From NCBI RefSeq assembly GCF_004358185.1, contig NZ_SMUV01000074.1, positions 62,001 to 126,000 on the forward strand: DNA of 64,000 bases, written 5' to 3'. The translations under genes and the position numbers were made by a program. The notes beneath the pieces were generated by a model. The model saw only the letters and a program-made list of their open reading frames with translations. It had not been told where the DNA came from and did no database searches. Each line of letters starts with the position of its first letter. Within the stretch, counting starts at the first letter, position 1. Shown here piece by piece: positions 44,750 to 53,065 of the stretch. This stretch comes from Antarcticimicrobium luteum (GTDB lineage Bacteria; Pseudomonadota; Alphaproteobacteria; Rhodobacterales; Rhodobacteraceae).

Positions 44750-45940
44750 ATGTCTGACAAAATCCGCAAGCAGGCCGAGGAAACCCTGAGCGAAATCGAG
44801 GAGGTTACCGCCGTCGTCCTCTCCGACCCCTCCGGCGATCTGATCGCCATGGAAGAGGCCGGCGAGGTGGTTGGCGGCGAAATCCGCAAACGGATGGGCG
44901 AGATCGACATGGGCGACACCAATTCGATCGTCGCCTTTGGCTCGGGCGCGCAGGCCGAGTTGCAGGAGATCAGCCAGGCGATGCTGGCCGGTGTGCGCAA
45001 CAAGGATGTCGGCCCCGCCGGCGACAGCCTGCGCACCATCGTCACCGCGATCCGCGGCTTCTCGGTCTCCGAACTCGACGTGCGGCGCGAGCGGACATTC
45101 TGGGAACGGCTGCTGGGCCGCACCGCGCCTTTCGCCAAGTTCACCGCCCGCTACGAAGAGGTGCAGGGCCAGATCGACCGCATCACCGACGATCTGCTGA
45201 AACATGAGCATACCCTGCTCAAGGACATCAAATCGCTCGACATGCTTTACGGCAAGACGCTGAATTTCTATGACGAGCTGGCGCTCTACATCGCCGCCGG
45301 CGAGGAAAAGCTGGCCGAACTCGACCGCGACGACATCCCCGCCAAGCAGGCCGAGGTGCAGGCCGCGGCGGAAAACGATCAGGTGATGAAGGCGCAAGAG
45401 CTGCGCGACCTGCGCGCCGCCCGCGACGATCTGGAACGCCGGGTGCACGACCTGAAACTCACCCGCCAGGTGACGATGCAGTCACTGCCCTCGATCCGGC
45501 TGGTGCAGGAGAACGACAAGTCGCTGGTCACCAAGATCAACTCGACCATGGTCAATACGGTGCCGCTGTGGGAGACCCAACTGGCGCAGGCGGTCACCAT
45601 CCAGCGCAGCGCCGAGGCCGCCGCCGCGGTGCGCGACGCCAACGACCTGACCAACGAGCTGCTGACCGCCAACGCCAAGAACCTGCGCGAAAGCAACAAG
45701 ATGATCCGCGAGGAGATGGAGCGCGGCGTGTTCGACATCGAGGCGGTGAAACAGGCCAATGCCGACCTGATCGGCACCATCGAGGAAAGCCTTGCCATCG
45801 CCGACGAAGGCAAGGCCAAGCGCGCCGCCGCCGAGGCCGAGCTGAAAAAGATGGAGGCCGAGCTGCGCGATACTCTGGCCGCCGCCAAGGCCAAGAAGAC
45901 CGGCCTCGGCGATACCGCCGGCACCGCGGTTCCGGGCTGA
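44750..45940 (+). CDS. TelA-family toxic anion resistance protein
   Basis: This 396-residue protein is almost all alpha-helical and acidic, with long coiled coils across about 140-390 and the TelA core from NSIVAFGSGAQ to KNLRESNKMIREEME. It has no transmembrane segment. TelA proteins are linked to tellurite, antibiotic and envelope stress, and belong to conserved stress neighbourhoods with XpaC, TerD-type and SPFH proteins. AGGA precedes the ATG. The next gene starts 7 nt after its stop. Confidence 0.93.
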   Translation: MSDKIRKQAEETLSEIEEVTAVVLSDPSGDLIAMEEAGEVVGGEIRKRMGEIDMGDTNSIVAFGSGAQAELQEISQAMLAGVRNKDVGPAGDSLRTIVTAIRGFSVSELDVRRERTFWERLLGRTAPFAKFTARYEEVQGQIDRITDDLLKHEHTLLKDIKSLDMLYGKTLNFYDELALYIAAGEEKLAELDRDDIPAKQAEVQAAAENDQVMKAQELRDLRAARDDLERRVHDLKLTRQVTMQSLPSIRLVQENDKSLVTKINSTMVNTVPLWETQLAQAVTIQRSAEAAAAVRDANDLTNELLTANAKNLRESNKMIREEMERGVFDIEAVKQANADLIGTIEESLAIADEGKAKRAAAEAELKKMEAELRDTLAAAKAKKTGLGDTAGTAVPG

Positions 45941-45947
45941 GCGGCGG

Positions 45948-46928
45948 GTGCGCGGGCTGCGCCGCATAACGCGCCGGGCGGGAGGCGCACTGGCCGGGGT
46001 TCTGCTGACCGCGCCGCTGCTGCTCACCGGCTGCGACGAGGCCGGCCCTCGCCGCTCGCCGCTGCCACAGGCGCGGCCCGCCGCCCCCGCGCCACAGGAG
46101 CCAAAGCCGCGCTCCGACCAAAGCCGGGAGCTGGCGCGCTATTACCGCACGGTTCAGAACGACCTGCTGACGCGCGGGCTGCTGCGCACCGATGGCGGCG
46201 GGCCGGACACCCCGTTCACCGCCGACGATCTGGTCGAGAATTTCGAGACCATCGCCTTTTTCGACGAGTATTCCCGCACCGCGCCCACCGCCCGGCGCAC
46301 CCGCGGCTCGGGCGGCGAGCTCAGCCGCTGGGCCGGGCCGGTGCGCATTGGCGTCGAATTCGGCGCCAGCGTGCAGCCGGCCCAACGCACCCGTGACAGC
46401 AACGGCATCACCGGCTACACGACCCGGCTGGCGCGGATCACCGGCCACCCGATCTCGGTCACCGGCGGCGGCGGGGCGAATTTCCATGTCTTTGTCGCAG
46501 GCGAGGACGACCGCGCCTATTTCCTGGACCGGCTGCAACAGCTGATCCCCTCGATCAGCGCCCAGGAACTGGCGCTGTTCCGCGATCTGCCGCGCTCGTT
46601 CTACTGCCTGGTGGTGGCGGTCTCGGGCAGCCGCAACCCCAATACCTACACCCGCGCGGTGGCCCTGATCCGGGCCGAACACCCCGACCTGGTGCGGCTG
46701 TCCTGCGTTCATGAAGAAATCGCGCAAGGCCTGGGTCTGCCCAACGACAGCCCCGAGGCGCGCCCGTCGATCTTCAACGACGATGACGAATTCGCGCTGC
46801 TGACCAACCATGACGAGCTGCTGTTGAAAATGCTGTACGATCCGCGCCTGAGACCGGGCATGACCGCCGACGAGGCGCGCCCGGTGACCCGGATCATCGC
46901 CCGCGAACTGATGGGCCAGGCGCTGTGA
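45948..46928 (+). CDS. DUF2927 lipoprotein
   Basis: 326 residues with GTG start. A basic N-terminus, a hydrophobic segment and lipobox LTGC (Cys at about residue 29) predict an anchored lipoprotein, followed by a Pro/Ala/Arg-rich linker and a DUF2927 domain (about 60-320). The domain contains HEEIAQGLGLPND, which looks like a degenerate HExxH protease motif lacking the second His. No activity is known. It is in the middle of the XpaC-TelA-SPFH operon, which puts a periplasmic-side protein into the module. Confidence 0.85.
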   Translation: MRGLRRITRRAGGALAGVLLTAPLLLTGCDEAGPRRSPLPQARPAAPAPQEPKPRSDQSRELARYYRTVQNDLLTRGLLRTDGGGPDTPFTADDLVENFETIAFFDEYSRTAPTARRTRGSGGELSRWAGPVRIGVEFGASVQPAQRTRDSNGITGYTTRLARITGHPISVTGGGGANFHVFVAGEDDRAYFLDRLQQLIPSISAQELALFRDLPRSFYCLVVAVSGSRNPNTYTRAVALIRAEHPDLVRLSCVHEEIAQGLGLPNDSPEARPSIFNDDDEFALLTNHDELLLKMLYDPRLRPGMTADEARPVTRIIARELMGQAL

Positions 46929-46965
46929 CGCGCGGGCCAGAAATTACAGAAAAAGGATAGGTGCA

Positions 46966-48114
46966 ATGGGTATCTTCGACTTTCTCACCGGCGAATTCAT
47001 CGACGTCATCCACTGGACCGACGACACCCGCGACACCATGGTCTGGCGGTTCGAGCGCGAGGGCCATGAGATCAAGTACGGCGCCAAGCTGACCGTGCGC
47101 GAGGGGCAGGCGGCGGTGTTCGTCCATGAGGGGCAGCTCGCCGACGTTTTCACCCCGGGTCTCTATATGCTCGAGACCAACAACATGCCGGTCCTGACCA
47201 CGCTGCAGCATTGGGATCACGGCTTCAAATCGCCGTTCAAATCGGAAATCTATTTCGTCAGCACGACGCGGTTCAACAACCTGAAATGGGGCACGAAGAA
47301 CCCGATCATGCTGCGCGATCCGGAGTTCGGCCCGACCCGCATCCGCGCCTTCGGCACCTATACGATACGGGTCAAGGATTCCGCCCGCTTTCTGGTCGAA
47401 ATCGTCGGCACCGACGGCGAATTCACCATGGACGAGATCGCCTTCCAGATCCGCAACATCATCGTGCAGGAGTTTTCCCGCGTGATCGCCGGCGCCGGCA
47501 TCCCGGTGCTGGACATGGCCGCCAATACCGCTGATCTGGGCAAGCTGATCGCCGCCGAGGTCTCGCCGACGCTGGAGGGCTACGGGCTGGAGATGCCGGA
47601 GTTCTACATCGAGAATATCTCGCTGCCCCCCGCGGTCGAGGCGGCGCTGGACAAGCGCACATCGATGGGACTGGCCGGCGATCTGGGCAAGTTCACCCAG
47701 TATTCCGCGGCCGAGGCGATGACCGCGGCGGCCTCCAACCCCGCGGGCGGCGGCATGGCCGCGGGGCTTGGTGCGGGCATGGGCATGGCGATGGCCAACC
47801 AGATGGCCAACCAGATGACCGCCCAGCAGGCCCGTCCCGGCCCCTGGGGCGCGGCGCCGCAGCCCGGGCAGCAGGCCGCAAGCCCGGTGCCCCCGCCGCC
47901 GCCGGTGGAGCACGTCTGGCATCTCGCCGAGGGCGGCGAGACCAAGGGTCCGTTCTCCCGCGCCGACCTCGGCCGCATGGCCAGCGCCGGGGAGCTGACG
48001 CGCGAGACCTATGTCTGGACCGCAGGCCAGGATGGCTGGAAACAGGCCGAGGACGTGCAGGAACTGGCGCAGCTCTTCACCATTCTGCCGCCACCGCCGC
48101 CGCCGGGGGTCTGA
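46966..48114 (+). CDS. SPFH-domain protein with C-terminal GYF_2 domain, YdjI-like
   Basis: 382 residues. An SPFH/band-7-type domain (about 30-235) starts right at the N-terminus without a membrane anchor, as in Bacillus YdjI. A Met/Ala/Gln/Pro-rich linker (about 245-315) and a GYF_2 domain (about 316-365, VWHLAEGGETKGPFSRADLG) follow. It presumably forms oligomers at the inner membrane and recruits Pro-rich partners through GYF_2; the Pro-rich N-terminus of the next protein is a candidate. AAGGA precedes the ATG. Confidence 0.9.
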   Translation: MGIFDFLTGEFIDVIHWTDDTRDTMVWRFEREGHEIKYGAKLTVREGQAAVFVHEGQLADVFTPGLYMLETNNMPVLTTLQHWDHGFKSPFKSEIYFVSTTRFNNLKWGTKNPIMLRDPEFGPTRIRAFGTYTIRVKDSARFLVEIVGTDGEFTMDEIAFQIRNIIVQEFSRVIAGAGIPVLDMAANTADLGKLIAAEVSPTLEGYGLEMPEFYIENISLPPAVEAALDKRTSMGLAGDLGKFTQYSAAEAMTAAASNPAGGGMAAGLGAGMGMAMANQMANQMTAQQARPGPWGAAPQPGQQAASPVPPPPPVEHVWHLAEGGETKGPFSRADLGRMASAGELTRETYVWTAGQDGWKQAEDVQELAQLFTILPPPPPPGV

Positions 48115-48165
48115 GCCCGCCGCGTCCTTTCACCGAAAATATCCCCGCTGTAGGCATCAAATCCC

Positions 48166-49299
48166 ATGTCCGCCCCGCCGCCACCGCCCGCCCCCACGGC
48201 CCCCGACTCCGCCGCCCCCAACGAACACCGCTTTCCCTGCGACCAATGCGGCGCCGACTACCGCTTCGATCCCGCGCGCGGGCGGCTGGTCTGCGACCAC
48301 TGCGGCCATGAGGAGGCGATCGCCAACGGCCCCTGGGGCGGCGCCACGCTGCGCGAGCTGGATTTCGACGCCGCCCGCGCCGGGCAACTGCCGGAGATCG
48401 AAACGGAAGAGACCCGCGTCCTTTCCTGCCCGAACTGCGGCGCGCAGGTGGAATTCGACCCGGCGACGCACGCCGCCGAATGCCCGTTCTGCGCCACGCC
48501 GGTGGTCACCGACACCGGCGTCAGCCGCCATATCAAGCCGCGCGGCGTGCTGCCCTTCGGGCTGGACGAACGCAGCGCCCACAAGGCGATGACCGATTGG
48601 CTGGGGCGGCTGTGGTTCGCCCCGAACGGGCTGCGCGACTATGCCCGCAAGGGGCGCAAGATGCAGGGCATCTACGTGCCCTACTGGACCTTCGACGCCG
48701 ATACCAAGTCGCGCTATCGCGGCGAGCGCGGCACCGTCTATTACGAGACACGCACGGTGATGCGCGACGGCAAGCGGGTGCAGGAACAGGTCGCCAAGGT
48801 GCGCTGGACCCCTGCCGCGGGCCGCGTCGCGCGGTTCTTCGACGACGTGCTGGTGCTGGCCTCGAAAAGCCTTCCGAAACGCTATACCGACGCGCTTGAG
48901 CCCTGGGACCTGCCGGCGCTGGAACCCTACCGACCGGAATACCTCGCCGGGTTCCGGGCCGAGGCCTATACGGTGGAGCTGGACGAGGGGTACACTCAGG
49001 CGCGCGACCATATGGCCCGTGTGATCGAACGCGACGTGCGCTTCGACATCGGCGGCGATCAGCAGCGAATCCACCAGATCGACACCGATGTCTCGGATGT
49101 GACCTTCAAGCATATCCTGCTGCCGGTCTGGCTGGCAGCGTACAAATATCGCGGCAAAACGTACCGTTTCGTGGTCAACGGCCGCACCGGACGGGTGCAG
49201 GGCGAGCGGCCCTGGTCGGCGATCAAGATTACCGTCGCCGTGGTGCTGGGCCTGATCGTCGCCGCCGGCATCGGCTATGTGGCGGCGCTGAACCAGTAA
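48166..49299 (+). CDS. Double-zinc-ribbon protein with C-terminal membrane helix, YdjG-like
   Basis: 377 residues. The N-terminus is Pro-rich (PPPPPAPTAP). Two zinc ribbons have Cys25/28-Cys43/46 and Cys88/91-Cys106/109. A beta-rich domain of about 200 residues and one C-terminal transmembrane helix (about 350-370) follow. The family is often mislabelled as primosomal protein N'; there is no helicase motif. With the SPFH gene 52 nt upstream it resembles the YdjG-YdjI pair. No clear ribosome site precedes the ATG. Confidence 0.85.
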   Translation: MSAPPPPPAPTAPDSAAPNEHRFPCDQCGADYRFDPARGRLVCDHCGHEEAIANGPWGGATLRELDFDAARAGQLPEIETEETRVLSCPNCGAQVEFDPATHAAECPFCATPVVTDTGVSRHIKPRGVLPFGLDERSAHKAMTDWLGRLWFAPNGLRDYARKGRKMQGIYVPYWTFDADTKSRYRGERGTVYYETRTVMRDGKRVQEQVAKVRWTPAAGRVARFFDDVLVLASKSLPKRYTDALEPWDLPALEPYRPEYLAGFRAEAYTVELDEGYTQARDHMARVIERDVRFDIGGDQQRIHQIDTDVSDVTFKHILLPVWLAAYKYRGKTYRFVVNGRTGRVQGERPWSAIKITVAVVLGLIVAAGIGYVAALNQ

Positions 49300-49347
49300 G
49301 AACAACAAAGGGCAGCACCCTACCGCGAGGCGGCGCAGCCCGCCGCG

Positions 49348-49767
49348 TCACCCGCGCGCGATGTTGATCTTGCGCGCCTCCTTGGTGGCCTCAAGGCTGC
49401 GCTTGGGCACCGTCACATGCAGCACGCCGTCGACCATCCGGGCGCCGGCCTTGTCGCCGTCGGCATCCTCGGGCAGGCGGAACGAGCGGCGGAACGCACC
49501 ATACTGGCGTTCGCTGAAATACCAGGTGTCGCCCTTTTTCTCCTGCTGCGTCTTCTTTTCGCCGCGCACGGTGACGACGCCATCCTCGACGGTCAGCTCG
49601 ATATCGTCCTCCGACACGCCCGGCAGTTCCATCGAGATGTCATAGGCGGTGTCGTTGCTCGACGCCTCGGTCGCCGGGCTCAGCCAGTCGGCCAGCCGGG
49701 TGCCCAGCGCCCGCAGCGGATCGTAGAGCGACGGCCAAAGTCCCGCGTGATCGGTTTTCTCAACCAT
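49348..49767 (-). CDS. Hsp20/alpha-crystallin small heat shock protein
   Basis: This 139-residue chaperone has a short N-terminal arm and an alpha-crystallin domain (about 38-130) with the classical motif VDGVLHVTVPK, followed by an unusual short tail without a clear IxI motif but with INI. It binds unfolding proteins without ATP. CAGGAGGAA precedes the ATG. Its promoter region has an FNR-type box centred 31 bp from a CATAAG -10, so it may be induced at low oxygen. It converges on the zinc-ribbon gene. Confidence 0.93.
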   Translation of the reverse strand: MVEKTDHAGLWPSLYDPLRALGTRLADWLSPATEASSNDTAYDISMELPGVSEDDIELTVEDGVVTVRGEKKTQQEKKGDTWYFSERQYGAFRRSFRLPEDADGDKAGARMVDGVLHVTVPKRSLEATKEARKINIARG

Positions 49768-49801
49768 GTCCGATTCCTCCTGTTCAAGTGGGTGAGGCTA
49801 C

Positions 49802-49842
49802 CTTATGCACTTCAACCCCGGACCCTCTTTGATCCGGCTCAA
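49802..49842 (-). promoter_or_regulatory. FNR-type box and -10 of the Hsp20 gene
   Basis: Minus-strand TTGAG-CCGG-ATCAA (49829-49842) matches TTGAT-N4-ATCAA at nine of ten positions. A CATAAG hexamer at 49802-49807 lies 31 bp from its centre, the class II spacing for FNR activators. The box is also about 80 bp upstream of the divergent nitroreductase gene. Confidence 0.55.
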
Positions 49843-49916
49843 ATTGCGCCCCTTGCACCCCCCTTCGGCCACCGCCATTCTGCGCCGAGACACGGCAAAC
49901 AGGCGGGAGCAAACAC

Positions 49917-50585
49917 ATGACCCTGGACGATCTCGATGCGCTGATGGCCCGGCGGTTTTCCTGCCGCGCCTTCCGGCCCGACGCGGTGCCACGGGAAACC
50001 ATCGAGCAGATCGTCGCCGCCGCCCGCCGGGTGCCGTCCTGGTGCAACGCCCAGCCCTGGCACCTCGCCATCACCAGCGGCGAAGAGACCGACGCCTTCC
50101 GCGCCGCGCTGATGGAACAGGCGATGGCAGGCGGGCATGAGCCCGACCTGCCGTTTCCCAGCAGCTATCCCGGCGTCTACCGCGACCGGCGGCGCACCTG
50201 CGGCTGGCAGCTTTACGAAGCGGTCGGCGTCGAAAAGGGCGACCGCGCCGGATCGGCCCGCCAGATGATGCGGAATTTCGAGCTGTTCGACGCGCCCCAT
50301 TGCGCCATCATCTCCAGCCCGGCGGACCTCGGCCCCTATGGCGCGCTTGATTGCGGCGGCTTCGTCACCGGGTTCTGCATGGCGGCGCAGGCCGCAGGGG
50401 TGGCGACGATCCCGCAGGCGGCGGTGGCCTCTTTCGCGCCCTTCCTGCACCGCTGGTTCGACATCCCCGAGGACCGGCTGGTGCTTTGTGCGATCTCCTT
50501 CGGCCATGCCGACCCCGACGATCCGGCCAATGGCTTCCGCACCGGGCGCGCCCCGGTGGACGACATCGTGACCTGGCGCGGATGA
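49917..50585 (+). CDS. Nitroreductase-family protein
   Basis: 222 residues, FMN nitroreductase fold, with RRFSCRAFRP (FMN phosphate contact) and VPSWCNAQPWHLAITSG near the N-terminus. It is a second, distant member of the family in this window (the other at 8.0 kb). It is the first gene of a tightly packed operon; its stop overlaps the sugar kinase start by 4 nt (ATGA). Substrate unknown. Confidence 0.9.
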   Translation: MTLDDLDALMARRFSCRAFRPDAVPRETIEQIVAAARRVPSWCNAQPWHLAITSGEETDAFRAALMEQAMAGGHEPDLPFPSSYPGVYRDRRRTCGWQLYEAVGVEKGDRAGSARQMMRNFELFDAPHCAIISSPADLGPYGALDCGGFVTGFCMAAQAAGVATIPQAAVASFAPFLHRWFDIPEDRLVLCAISFGHADPDDPANGFRTGRAPVDDIVTWRG

Positions 50586-51505
50586 GCGAGCCGGCGATCC
50601 TGTGCTGCGGCGAGGCGGTGCTCGATCTGGTGCCGGCCGCGCTGGATGGCGGCGGCGCCGGCTTTCGCCCGGTGCCGGGCGGCGCGGCGCTGAACTGCGC
50701 CGTTGCGCTGGCGCGGCAGGGGGTGCGGGCGGGGTTCGTCGGCGCGCTGTCCACCGATCCGGCGGGGCAGCGGCTGGCACAGCATATGCAGGCCGAAGGC
50801 GTCTCGCTGAGCCATGCCATCCGGTCCGAGCGCCCCTGCCCGCTGGCGCTGGCGCAGCCGGTCGCGGGCGGTACGCGCTTTGACCTTTACGACACCGGCA
50901 CCGCCGGGGCGATCTATGCAGTCGCCGACCTGCCCGATCCGCTGTCCGCGGGCGCCCAGGCATTGGTCTTCGGCGGCATCAGCCTGATCGCCCCGCCCGC
51001 GGCAGAGGCGTTCGAGACGCTGGCGCGGCGCGCGGCGGACCGACAGCTGATCTGGCTCGACCTCAATATCCGCCCCGGGCCGGTACGGGATAAAGCAGGC
51101 TATCGCGCGCGGCTGATGCGGATGGCGGCGCTGGCGGATGTGGTCAAGGTCTCCGACGAGGATCTGCACTGGCTCGGCCCCGGCGCGCTGGACCGGCTCC
51201 GCGCCGATGCGCCGCTGCTGCTGCACACGCGAGGGGCGCAGGGCGCGGTGGCCATGCGCGGCGTTGAGATCCTTGCCTTGCCTGCCCCGCAAACGCAGGA
51301 GGTCGATACCGTCGGCGCGGGCGATATCTTCAACGCCGGGTTCCTAGCGCATCTGACCCATGCGCGGCTGCTGGCCAAGCCGCTGGATCTGCCCGAGGCG
51401 GCCTTGCGCGCCGCCCTCGCCCATGGCATCCGCGCCGCAAGCGACAGCATCACGCGCCCCGGTGCCGACGCGCCCGGATGGAAGGAGACCCCATGCGCGC
51501 CCTGA
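50582..51505 (+). CDS. PfkB-family carbohydrate kinase
   Basis: 307 residues, ribokinase fold. The N-terminal motif [17 protein letters not shown] (31-47) and the C-terminal [13 protein letters not shown] with catalytic Asp248 are intact. It phosphorylates a sugar, fructokinase-like from overall similarity, but no sugar transporter is adjacent. ATG 50582 overlaps the nitroreductase stop, and its 3' end overlaps dtd by 13 nt. Confidence 0.9.
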   Translation: MSEPAILCCGEAVLDLVPAALDGGGAGFRPVPGGAALNCAVALARQGVRAGFVGALSTDPAGQRLAQHMQAEGVSLSHAIRSERPCPLALAQPVAGGTRFDLYDTGTAGAIYAVADLPDPLSAGAQALVFGGISLIAPPAAEAFETLARRAADRQLIWLDLNIRPGPVRDKAGYRARLMRMAALADVVKVSDEDLHWLGPGALDRLRADAPLLLHTRGAQGAVAMRGVEILALPAPQTQEVDTVGAGDIFNAGFLAHLTHARLLAKPLDLPEAALRAALAHGIRAASDSITRPGADAPGWKETPCAP

Positions 51506-51930
51506 TCCAACGTGTGAGCGAAGCGAGCGTCACGGTCGATGGCGAGGTGATCGGCGAAATCGGCCCCGGCCTGCTGATCCTGGTCTGCGCCATGCAGGGC
51601 GACACCGAGGCGCAGGCCGACAAGCTGGCGGCAAAAATCGCCAGGCTGCGCATCTTCAAGGACGAGGCCGACAAGATGAACCGTTCGCTGCTGGACGCGG
51701 GCGGCTCGGCGCTGGTGGTCAGCCAGTTCACCCTGGCCGCCGACACCCGCAGCGGCAACCGCCCCGGCTTCTCCACCGCCGCGCCGCCGCAGGAGGGCAA
51801 ACGCCTCTATGACTATTTCGCCGCGCAGATGGCGGCGCAGGGGGTGCCGGTCGCAACCGGGCGCTTCGCCGCCGACATGAAGGTGGCGCTGGTCAATGAC
51901 GGACCGATCACCATCTGGATGGAGGTCTGA
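51493..51930 (+). CDS. dtd: D-aminoacyl-tRNA deacylase
   Basis: This 145-residue DTD removes D-amino acids from tRNA. Signature [17 protein letters not shown] is intact and the second, GP-containing motif reads [14 protein letters not shown] lies 8 nt before ATG 51493, inside the end of the kinase gene. It is followed without a gap by the glycerate kinase gene. Confidence 0.95.
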   Translation: MRALIQRVSEASVTVDGEVIGEIGPGLLILVCAMQGDTEAQADKLAAKIARLRIFKDEADKMNRSLLDAGGSALVVSQFTLAADTRSGNRPGFSTAAPPQEGKRLYDYFAAQMAAQGVPVATGRFAADMKVALVNDGPITIWMEV

Positions 51931-53034
51931 ATGGACCCGCGCGACACCACCCTCGCCCTGTGGACCGCCGGCGTCGCCGCCGTGGGGGGCCATGCCGCCA
52001 CCCGGGCGGCGCTTGAGGGCGCTGAGGCCCCCGACCGTATCTTCGCCGTGGGCAAGGCGGCGGGCGCGATGGCCCGTGCCGCGCTGGAGCGGTTTCCGGA
52101 TGTGCCTGCACTGGTGGTCACCAAGGACGGCCATGGCGACGGGCTGCCCGAGGGCGTGACGCTGATCGAGGCCGCCCACCCGGTGCCCGACGCCCGCAGC
52201 CTGCGCGGCGGCGCGGCACTGCGCCAGGCGGTGGAGGCGATGGTGCCGGGCGAGCGCCTGCTGCTGTTGGTCTCCGGCGGGGCGTCGTCGCTGGCCGAGG
52301 ATCTGGCAGAGGGCAAGACGCTGGACGATCTCGCCGCGCTGAACCGCCACCTGCTTGCCGCCGGATTGGACATCACTGCGATGAACGCAGAGCGGCGCTT
52401 GATTTCGCGGATCAAGGGCGGCGGTCTGCTGTCGCATTTCCGCGGCGCGCGGGTACGGGTGCTGGCGATATCGGACGTTCCGGGCGACGATCTGGGGGTG
52501 ATCGGCTCGGGGATCGGCGCCGCGCCGCCTGCCCCGGCCTTTGACTACAGTGCCGAGATTGTCGCCAGCAACGCCCATGCCCGGGCGGCCGCGGCGGCGG
52601 AGGCCCGCGCGCGGGGGATCGCAGTGCTGGCCGAGGAAGAAGCGTTGCACGACGATCTGGAGGTTCTGGCGGCCCGGATCGGCGCGCGCATCCGCGTCAT
52701 GGGCCCCGGCGCAATGATCCTCGGCGGCGAGCCCACGGTGGTGCTGCCCGAGCATCCCGGCCGCGGCGGGCGCAACCAGGCGCTGGCGCTGGCATTGGCG
52801 CGGGAGATCGCGGGTTGCGCGGGGATCACCGTCGTGGTCGGCGGCACCGACGGCACTGACGGGCCGACCGATGCCGCCGGCGGCATCGTTGACGGCGCCA
52901 CCTGGGGGCCCGGCGGGGCAGCGGCGCTGGCCGCCGCCGACAGCGGAAGCTATCTCGCCGCGCGTGACGCCCTGCTCACGACCGGCCCGACCGGCACCAA
53001 TGTCATGGATCTGCTGATCGCTCTGCGCGCTTGA
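51931..53034 (+). CDS. Glycerate 2-kinase family (MOFRL/DUF4147) protein
   Basis: 367 residues with an N-terminal DUF4147 domain (GKAAGAMARAAL, LLVSGGASSL) and a C-terminal MOFRL domain (GGEPTVVLPE, GRGGRNQALALALA, GTDGTDGPTDAAGG). It phosphorylates glycerate, linking glyoxylate or serine use to central carbon. It is a little shorter than many members (about 420 residues), with the N-terminus shortened. The start directly abuts the dtd stop. Confidence 0.9.
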   Translation: MDPRDTTLALWTAGVAAVGGHAATRAALEGAEAPDRIFAVGKAAGAMARAALERFPDVPALVVTKDGHGDGLPEGVTLIEAAHPVPDARSLRGGAALRQAVEAMVPGERLLLLVSGGASSLAEDLAEGKTLDDLAALNRHLLAAGLDITAMNAERRLISRIKGGGLLSHFRGARVRVLAISDVPGDDLGVIGSGIGAAPPAPAFDYSAEIVASNAHARAAAAAEARARGIAVLAEEEALHDDLEVLAARIGARIRVMGPGAMILGGEPTVVLPEHPGRGGRNQALALALAREIAGCAGITVVVGGTDGTDGPTDAAGGIVDGATWGPGGAAALAAADSGSYLAARDALLTTGPTGTNVMDLLIALRA

Positions 53035-53065
53035 CAGGTCAGGGTCCGGCGCGAACAGTCGGGCC

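Noticed and set aside
46966-48114. Possible phage virion protein
   Set aside because: SPFH proteins of this type are often labelled virion core protein, but the domain and neighbours are cellular and no phage genes are nearby.
48166-49299. Primosomal protein N' (PriA)
   Set aside because: Only zinc ribbons are shared; no helicase motifs are present and there is a C-terminal membrane helix.
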